This document shows, piece by piece, positions 58,518-64,000 of a stretch of DNA of 64,000 bases (positions within the stretch are counted from its first letter, which is position 1; every line of letters begins with the position of its first letter). The stretch is from contig JBHEKY010000037.1 in NCBI GenBank assembly GCA_041859095.1, positions 62,001 through 126,000 of the forward strand, in the 5' to 3' direction. Below the pieces are notes generated by a model, which saw nothing but the letters and a program-made list of their open reading frames with translations, ran no database searches and was not told where the DNA came from. Source of the DNA: UBA1422 sp041859095 (GTDB lineage Bacteria; Bacillota; Clostridia; Peptostreptococcales; Anaerovoracaceae). Position numbers and translations under genes: made by a program.

Positions 58518-59990
58518 TCAACCTCCCAATACGATTTGTTGGGCAGCCAGGAACAAATCTTTTAGTCCTGCCGGCATGTAGAGGCCGGTAACAATAATGG
58601 CAATCAACAAGACACCCATGGCCAGAGCACCTGGCAGATTGGTTTCTCCTGCTGGTATTTCGTTCCGATCCACGGTTCCAAAGAAAACCTTGAATAAGGT
58701 GGCGGCAATCCCTGCAAAAATGACAGCCAGTAATAGAATTAAAACAACTCCCAGCCAAGCTAGATCCGCATCAAAGGTGGAGATGAAAACATTGACCTCG
58801 CTGCTAAAGATGCTGAACGGAGGTGTGCCGGAAATCGCCAGTAGACCCAACAGAAATATTGTGCCAGTGATAGGCAAAACTTTGAGCAACCCTTGAATTT
58901 TTGACATTTCCCGGGCGTTGTATTTTTGCAGGATGTTTCCGGAAGCCAGAAACAGCATGGATTTGGTCAGAGAGTGGTTCATCATATGCAGCAGACCGGC
59001 AAAGACGGACAGGGGGGTGTATAAGCCGATTGCCAATGCGATAATGCCCATATGCTCAATGCTGGAATAGGCCAGCAGACGTTTGTAGTCTTTTTGCGAT
59101 AGAATGAAAATGGCGGCGGCAATGACAGATAAAAGTCCGAATCCAATCATAATCCGACCCGCGAATTGGCTGTCCCCACTACTTTTATTGACGATGGTCA
59201 GACAACGAATGATGGCATACATGGCACTGTTTAAAAGCACCCCGGAAAGCAGTGCGCTAATGGGGGAGGGTGCTTGGCTGTGAGCATCCGGCAACCAGGT
59301 GTGCATGGGAGCCAGTCCGGCCTTGGTGCCAAAGCCAATTACAATAAATAAAAAGGCAAACCGCACGACTGGTTCATTAAGATTTCCGGCTTCAGCCAAG
59401 AGTACATTCCATTTTAAAGCATCTCCGCTTTGAATTGCTTCCACAGAAGAAAGGTGCAAGAAAATGATACCCACCAGGGTAATGGCGATACCAACCGAGC
59501 AAATAATGATATATTTCCAAGCGGCTTCCAGGGAGTTATGGTCATTGTTGAAGCCGACTAAAAAAGCGGATGCCAGGGTAGTCGCCTCAATGGCAACCCA
59601 GATAATTCCGATGTTGCTGACAGTCAGCGCCAGCACCATGGCGAAAAGAAAAACATACATCAGCATATAGTAAAGCCGGAGTTTGTCCTTGCCGATTTTT
59701 CCATGACGTATTTCTTCCTGCAGATAACCAATGGCATAGAGGCTAGTCAGGAAGTAGATCACTGTGACAATGTCCAAAATGATGATGCTGAGAGAATCGA
59801 TTAAAAAAAGACCGTTAAAAAATGAATAGGTCAATTCCCCGGTCGACATGACGACTAAGGTGCAATAACCGGCTAGCACAAGCATCAGCAAAGAGGTCAC
59901 CATGCTGATGAGATGAAGTGCGTTAGCCTTTTTTGCAAATTGTGACAGCGCCACTGCTATCAGTGGAACAATCCATAAAACCAAACCCAT
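58518..59990 (-). CDS. NuoN/HyfF-like proton-translocating membrane subunit
   Basis: 490 residues with about fourteen hydrophobic helices. EATTLASAFLVGFNND, KAGLAPMHTWLPDAHSQAPSPISALLSG and AYSSIEHMGIIALA are the conserved antiporter-like motifs with the key Lys and Glu residues. It would form an ion channel in the complex. Its gene lies four bases before the large subunit gene. Confidence 0.92.
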   Translation of the reverse strand: MGLVLWIVPLIAVALSQFAKKANALHLISMVTSLLMLVLAGYCTLVVMSTGELTYSFFNGLFLIDSLSIIILDIVTVIYFLTSLYAIGYLQEEIRHGKIGKDKLRLYYMLMYVFLFAMVLALTVSNIGIIWVAIEATTLASAFLVGFNNDHNSLEAAWKYIIICSVGIAITLVGIIFLHLSSVEAIQSGDALKWNVLLAEAGNLNEPVVRFAFLFIVIGFGTKAGLAPMHTWLPDAHSQAPSPISALLSGVLLNSAMYAIIRCLTIVNKSSGDSQFAGRIMIGFGLLSVIAAAIFILSQKDYKRLLAYSSIEHMGIIALAIGLYTPLSVFAGLLHMMNHSLTKSMLFLASGNILQKYNAREMSKIQGLLKVLPITGTIFLLGLLAISGTPPFSIFSSEVNVFISTFDADLAWLGVVLILLLAVIFAGIAATLFKVFFGTVDRNEIPAGETNLPGALAMGVLLIAIIVTGLYMPAGLKDLFLAAQQIVLGG

Positions 59991-60030
59991 TCGTTTATCC
60001 TTTCAAATGATCCTCGCAATTATTCTAAGC

Positions 60031-60687
60031 TTATCCCCTCAGGTTCCGAAGATTGTTAATGTTGATGGAGTCAAATTTGTCATTGATTTGAACCACCATG
60101 ACGCCCATAATCAGGACGGCTGTTATCATGTCGATGAAGATACCCACGTCTACAATAAATGGCATGCCATGGGTCGAAAAAATGGCAGTGACAAAGATTC
60201 CGTTTTCCATGACTAGATATCCGATGATTTGACCGATGGCTTTCTTTCGGCTGATCATGAAGAAGAATCCGATTAATATAACTGAGAAAGCATTGACGAC
60301 TTGGAGGTTCACATGACCCGCGTCCAGTCCACTAATGCCCGACAAGGTAAAATAGGAGAAGACCACCAAGACACAACTCATCAGGATTAAAATCGGGATG
60401 TTCAGGTAAAAGTCTTTTTCTACCACATCTTCCACATTGGCAAAGGTCTTGTGAAGCAACATGGGAATAATGACGACTTTGAGTGCAACGATAATGGCGC
60501 AAATAATCAAAATATCATAGGTTCCTTCATCCATCAGACTCTGGATGCCCATGTAACCTGCAATGATGGCAATCAAAATTGCCTGCAGTCGGAATGTGCG
60601 AATATAGGAGCGGATTCTTTTGTGCGATACCAACATGATGGAGGTAAGCAGCATCAGCACAGATAATAAGTCAAGGTAACGTTCCAT
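60031..60687 (-). CDS. HyfE-like membrane subunit
   Basis: 218 residues with about seven helices. It resembles HyfE (NuoK-related at its end): VMENGIFVTAIFSTHGMPFIVDVGIFIDMITAVLIMGV holds the conserved NGIF-D-D pattern. It starts within the stop codon of the upstream gene (TAATG), showing coupling. Its role is to link the antiporter-like subunits in the membrane. Confidence 0.88.
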   Translation of the reverse strand: MERYLDLLSVLMLLTSIMLVSHKRIRSYIRTFRLQAILIAIIAGYMGIQSLMDEGTYDILIICAIIVALKVVIIPMLLHKTFANVEDVVEKDFYLNIPILILMSCVLVVFSYFTLSGISGLDAGHVNLQVVNAFSVILIGFFFMISRKKAIGQIIGYLVMENGIFVTAIFSTHGMPFIVDVGIFIDMITAVLIMGVMVVQINDKFDSININNLRNLRG

Positions 60688-61637
60688 TAGGACCTCCCTA
60701 AAACGAAAAATTGCATAAACCCTAAAAAAGCCAGAATAAAGGATAGGGCAGCCAGATTCGGAATGCTGAAAAACCGGACTTTCACTGTATTGACTTCAAT
60801 GATGGCAATGATGACGGTCAGCAGCAACATCTTTCCAAGATAAATAATCAAGGAAAATACCACACCGGCAAAGCCTGTGATTGTTAAAAATGAATCGAGA
60901 GGTAAAAAAATGTTTACCATTAATGTCATCAACATCATTTGTTTGATGACGGCGCCGTATTCCATTAAGGCCAGATGCCGCCCGGAATATTCCAGAATCA
61001 TGGCCTCATGAACCATGGTCAGCTCCAAGTGGGTGTCCGGATCATCAAAAGGAATCCTGGAGGTTTCCGCAATGAGTATTATCAACATGGAGAGGAAAAG
61101 CAGGATATAAACCGGCCCGATGAAACTTGCCCCGCTTTGGGCCATAGACTCCATAATAGCGAACACCGAGGTGGACTTACAGATTAATCCCAGGGTGAAA
61201 ATAACCACGATGACGGAAGGCTCGATGAGAGATGAAATCATCACTTCCCGGCTGGAACCCATGCCGCCAAAGGCACTACCGGTATCCAAGGCTGCCAGAC
61301 ACATGAAAAACCTTCCCAATGCCAGAATATAAAACAGCATAATCATATCACCGGGAATCCCCTCCGGCAGAATCCTGACGGAAACAGGCACAAGCATGGC
61401 GGCAACAACAGCAGTACCAAACACGATATACGGGGTTGCCCGAAAAATCCAGGAGGAGACATCCGAAACTACGGATGCTTTGCGTATTAGCTTGTGTAAG
61501 TCATAATACATCTGAAACACCGGCGCACCGGTTCTTTTCTGGGTCAAGGCCTTGATTTTGCCAATGACACCATTCACCAAAGGAGCAAGCAGAATAACAA
61601 TGACAAATTGCAAAATCAGATATGTAATTGTGGCCAT
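60687..61637 (-). CDS. NuoH/HyfC-like membrane subunit
   Basis: 316 residues with eight helices. KALTQKRTGAPVFQMYYDLHKLIRK and ETSRIPFDDPDTHLELTMVHEAMILEYSG are the conserved cytoplasmic loops that touch the electron-transfer module. The start follows AAAGGAGG. It joins the peripheral and membrane arms. Confidence 0.94.
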   Translation of the reverse strand: MATITYLILQFVIVILLAPLVNGVIGKIKALTQKRTGAPVFQMYYDLHKLIRKASVVSDVSSWIFRATPYIVFGTAVVAAMLVPVSVRILPEGIPGDMIMLFYILALGRFFMCLAALDTGSAFGGMGSSREVMISSLIEPSVIVVIFTLGLICKSTSVFAIMESMAQSGASFIGPVYILLFLSMLIILIAETSRIPFDDPDTHLELTMVHEAMILEYSGRHLALMEYGAVIKQMMLMTLMVNIFLPLDSFLTITGFAGVVFSLIIYLGKMLLLTVIIAIIEVNTVKVRFFSIPNLAALSFILAFLGFMQFFVLGRS

Positions 61638-61650
61638 TGGAATCCTCCTT

Positions 61651-63693
61651 TCAGTTCACCCGGGTATAAAGCATTAAAACCAGAACAGCAACAAATATGT
61701 AGAGCAAGTAAGCGTGAACACTTCCTGTTTGTATCATAAATTTTAGTTTTTCCGACAGTAGGGATGCACCCCGCACGAAAGGTAGGTACACATACTTTTC
61801 AAGAGTGGATTCGGTCTTCACATTGTATTCAATGGATTCCGGATGGTACAGGGCGTCACCGACCATCTTCAACTCCCGGGTTGATTTGATAAAGATCCGG
61901 AATACAATTTTCATGGGCTTGGAAAATGCCCGACCACTATATTGCATCCTGGGTGTCAGGGCTTTGAATCCGCAGTCCCAGGTGCCGTAGATTCGCTGTG
62001 TAAATCTGCCGCCAACTCCACGCAAGAGCAACAATACAAGCACAATCACGAAAACGCAAAGCCCAAGGGCCAGAGCTGGGGAGATGGCGTTTTCATTGAT
62101 ATCCATGGGGAAGGAAACTAAAAGCATATTACCGGTCATCTGGTCCGCCAGAGATACACCTTGAAGATCAATGACGATTTCATTGATAAGGTTCACTGCA
62201 ACTCTTGGAAATAAACCAAACAGCATACTCAAAGAGACCAGAATACCAATGGCCACATTCATCACTTTGGGTACTTCCACCGCAGATTCAGCCTGAGCGG
62301 TTCTGGGCCTTCCCAGGAAGGAGATGCCATACAGTTTAATCATGCTGCCGGCGGAAAGCGCCGCAGCCATGGCCAGGGAAGCAGCGGTAATAATCAAAAG
62401 GATATTCAGCCCAGCTTGTCCCAGGACCAAACTAGAAAAGATGGATTGGTACATGAGCCATTCGCTGATAAAACCACTGAAAGGAACGATGGCCGCAATG
62501 GACAACGCCCCGCCCAGACATAGCACAGCAGTGATAGGCATTTTCTTAATCAATCCGCCCAACTCTTCCATGTTTTTGGTGTGGGTGGCAAAATGGATGG
62601 ACCCGACACTAAGAAATAGACTTCCTTTATAGATGGCGTGGAAGAAGCAGTGGAGCAAAGTGGCCATCAACGCCAGGGCGGTCACCTCTTTGGCTTCAGA
62701 TGCAGACGAAATCAGAATAACGCCAATCCCGATGAAGAGGATGCCCATATTTTCAACGCTGCTGTGAGCCAGCATCCGTTTGATATTTTTAGAAATAAAT
62801 GCGTACAAAACACCCATGACCGCAGAGAAAATTCCGAATGCCAAAATGACATACCCCCACCAGGCGATTTCCGCGCCTAGGAAACCCAGAACAAAACGGA
62901 GCAAACCGTAGATGGCGGTTTTAATCATTATGCCGGACATCAAAGCAGAAATGGGGCCTGGTGCTGCCGGATGGGCCCGGGGTAGCCAGATATGAAGAGG
63001 TGCGATGCCTCCTTTGGTTCCAAATCCAATCAGAAATAAAACGAACATGATATTTTTAATGTGTGTCGGAATGCCCTCCGCACTTTGTGATAGGTTGAAA
63101 CTGCCAGTATATTGGTACATCACCATCAATGCCACCAAAAGAAACGCAGCACTGACATTGGTCATCACGATATAAATCAGACCCGCTTTGCGGGTTTCTG
63201 CATTTTCTGACTCAAAGACCACAAGAAAATAGGAGACAACCGCCATGGCCTCCCAAGCCATAAAAAACAAGATTCCATTATCAGCCACAAAAACCAGCAG
63301 CATGGATAAAAGAAACAGTACGTATAACACTTGATATCCACCGATATTCCGCTTCCCTAGATAATGGGTTAGATACCCTATCGAATACAATGAGACACAG
63401 AATACTAAAATGGAAAGAATTAGCAAGAAGAAGGCCGACAACCCATCGCAAGCAATGTCTATGGACAAGAAAGGAATGGGAGAGGAGAAGAGCTCCAACC
63501 GGAACGACTTGCTTCCGGACAGCAAAAAAACAAGGGCCGACGCTGCCCCAGATGTTCCGGCAAGCATGCATAGCCCCTGTGTCAGCAGAATGCTCTTGCG
63601 TTGCTGACCGCTAAAAACCAAAGCTGCCACAGCAGCTGTCAAATATATGATAATCGTAATGCCGAGCAGTGAGTCTGACTCAAACATGCCCAT
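61651..63693 (-). CDS. NuoL/HyfB-like membrane subunit
   Basis: 680 residues with about sixteen helices. MAWEAMAVVSYFLVVFE, GTKGGIAPLHIWLPRAHPAAPGPISALMSG, AHSSVENMGILFIGIG and LHCFFHAIYKGSLFLSVGSI are the antiporter-type motifs. A C-terminal part (GTWDCGFKALTPRMQYSGRAFSKP) is typical of HyfB. The start at 63693 follows AAGGAGG (minus strand, 63708-63702); the frame is open to 63729, across the leader hairpin. First gene of the operon. Confidence 0.92.
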   Translation of the reverse strand: MGMFESDSLLGITIIIYLTAAVAALVFSGQQRKSILLTQGLCMLAGTSGAASALVFLLSGSKSFRLELFSSPIPFLSIDIACDGLSAFFLLILSILVFCVSLYSIGYLTHYLGKRNIGGYQVLYVLFLLSMLLVFVADNGILFFMAWEAMAVVSYFLVVFESENAETRKAGLIYIVMTNVSAAFLLVALMVMYQYTGSFNLSQSAEGIPTHIKNIMFVLFLIGFGTKGGIAPLHIWLPRAHPAAPGPISALMSGIMIKTAIYGLLRFVLGFLGAEIAWWGYVILAFGIFSAVMGVLYAFISKNIKRMLAHSSVENMGILFIGIGVILISSASEAKEVTALALMATLLHCFFHAIYKGSLFLSVGSIHFATHTKNMEELGGLIKKMPITAVLCLGGALSIAAIVPFSGFISEWLMYQSIFSSLVLGQAGLNILLIITAASLAMAAALSAGSMIKLYGISFLGRPRTAQAESAVEVPKVMNVAIGILVSLSMLFGLFPRVAVNLINEIVIDLQGVSLADQMTGNMLLVSFPMDINENAISPALALGLCVFVIVLVLLLLRGVGGRFTQRIYGTWDCGFKALTPRMQYSGRAFSKPMKIVFRIFIKSTRELKMVGDALYHPESIEYNVKTESTLEKYVYLPFVRGASLLSEKLKFMIQTGSVHAYLLYIFVAVLVLMLYTRVN

Positions 63694-63701
63694 AGATAGA
63701 A

Positions 63702-63763
63702 CCTCCTTCGCTATTTGCATAAATAGCAATTTCAGACTATCATTCCAACGGGTTCATTGTCAA
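63702..63763 (-). promoter_or_regulatory. Promoter and leader hairpin of the membrane complex operon
   Basis: Minus strand: TTGACA (63763-63758), an 18-base spacer and TAGTCT (63739-63734). The leader then has GCTATTT, ATGC, AAATAGC (63727-63710), a perfect 7-pair hairpin ending just before AAGGAGG (63708-63702). Confidence 0.6.
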
Positions 63764-63774
63764 GGGAATCGCCG

Positions 63775-64000
63775 TTATAGTTTGACGACGGTTTTGCCGA
63801 ATTCGTTGTTGATAATCTGTCCCAAACCACTGTACATTGCACTGAGTCCGCAAATCAGACCTTCAAATCCCGCAATCATCTTAATGGTGGCGTTGCCGGT
63901 GAAATCACCGAGAGCCAAGAGGAGAAACAAGATGGTCAAGGAACCGAATACCATTTTAGTTGCATTGTTGTGTTTCAAGGAACCGATAAACATACCAGCG
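63775..64000 (-). CDS. Partial acetate/succinate transporter (GPR1/FUN34/YaaH family)
   Basis: Only the last 75 residues are in the window; the gene continues beyond base 64000. The helices TKMVFGSLTILFLLLALGDFTGN and MIAGFEGLICGLSAMYSGLGQIINNEFG match the C-terminal end of SatP/YaaH acetate permeases. The complex operon starts 81 bases downstream with its own promoter. Confidence 0.8.
   Translation of the reverse strand, partial: AGMFIGSLKHNNATKMVFGSLTILFLLLALGDFTGNATIKMIAGFEGLICGLSAMYSGLGQIINNEFGKTVVKL

Noticed and set aside
56097..63693. Functional [NiFe] hydrogenase served by the hypA/hypB genes in this window
   Set aside because: The large subunit lacks all four nickel ligands, so it needs no nickel insertion; proximity alone does not link the two loci.
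1..64000. CRISPR arrays, tRNA or rRNA genes and insertion sequences
   Set aside because: No regularly spaced direct repeats, cloverleaf-like sequence, conserved rRNA segment or transposase motif was seen by eye; a covariance-model scan would be needed to exclude small RNAs.

Overview
The window looks like a piece of a strictly anaerobic, low-to-mid GC Gram-positive chromosome, most likely a clostridial (Eubacteriales-type) fermenter. The evidence is strong GGAGG-type ribosome binding sites with frequent TTG and GTG starts, TTGACA/TATAAT-type promoters, PadR and TetR regulators, a sortase-type surface protein, a trimeric [FeFe] hydrogenase, and oxygen defence based on a flavodiiron protein, rubredoxin and rubrerythrin. 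No rRNA, tRNA, CRISPR array or insertion sequence was recognised. No gene-free stretch exceeds 300 bases.

Layout. 1-9 kb: the end of a surface protein with InlB-type repeats, a YbgC-type thioesterase with a class III aminotransferase, a Ca2+/H+ antiporter, a MacB-like ABC exporter and a DEAD-box RNA helicase. 9-18 kb: two PadR regulator modules, each followed by a HAAS/permease-prefix protein (one fused to pentapeptide repeats, one a membrane protein), plus a metallophosphatase, a VanY-type carboxypeptidase, a tiny zinc ribbon, an Rh-type ammonium channel, an SGNH hydrolase, ndk, and a rubrerythrin split into two genes. 18.4-26.4 kb: a seven-gene operon with a SAM methyltransferase, four B12-binding-type radical SAM enzymes and two acyltransferase-like proteins. 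It is the strongest candidate here for an undescribed pathway. A LuxR-type regulator follows in the opposite direction. 27-30 kb: a ureohydrolase (agmatinase-like), a 70-residue membrane protein and an NCS1 permease.

30-38 kb: an unknown soluble protein, flavodiiron protein plus rubredoxin, then the hydrogenase operon (NuoE-like, NuoF-like fused to a GltD-like flavin module, and HydA). 38-49 kb: an MFS exporter, a PAS-GGDEF-HD-GYP protein translationally coupled to a B12-binding-fold protein, an ABC permease/ATPase pair, then hypB, a large iron-sulfur flavoprotein, a HypA-like protein lacking the zinc domain, a polytopic membrane protein and a TetR regulator. 49-52 kb: a zinc ribbon, speD and speE for spermidine, a VOC protein with an adjacent remnant of another, and a Rieske protein. 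52-56 kb (minus): an MMPL exporter with a secreted coiled-coil partner. 56-63.7 kb (minus): a six-gene membrane complex related to hydrogenase-4/complex I whose large subunit has lost all four nickel-binding cysteines. The window ends inside an acetate-transporter-like gene.

Taken together, the electron-transfer genes suggest a fermentative energy economy. The soluble hydrogenase probably couples NAD(P)H and ferredoxin to H2, a second large flavoprotein shares the same GltD-like module, and the membrane complex may couple ferredoxin-like electrons to ion pumping without making hydrogen itself. All functional statements come from motif reading and remembered family knowledge. No database search was run.
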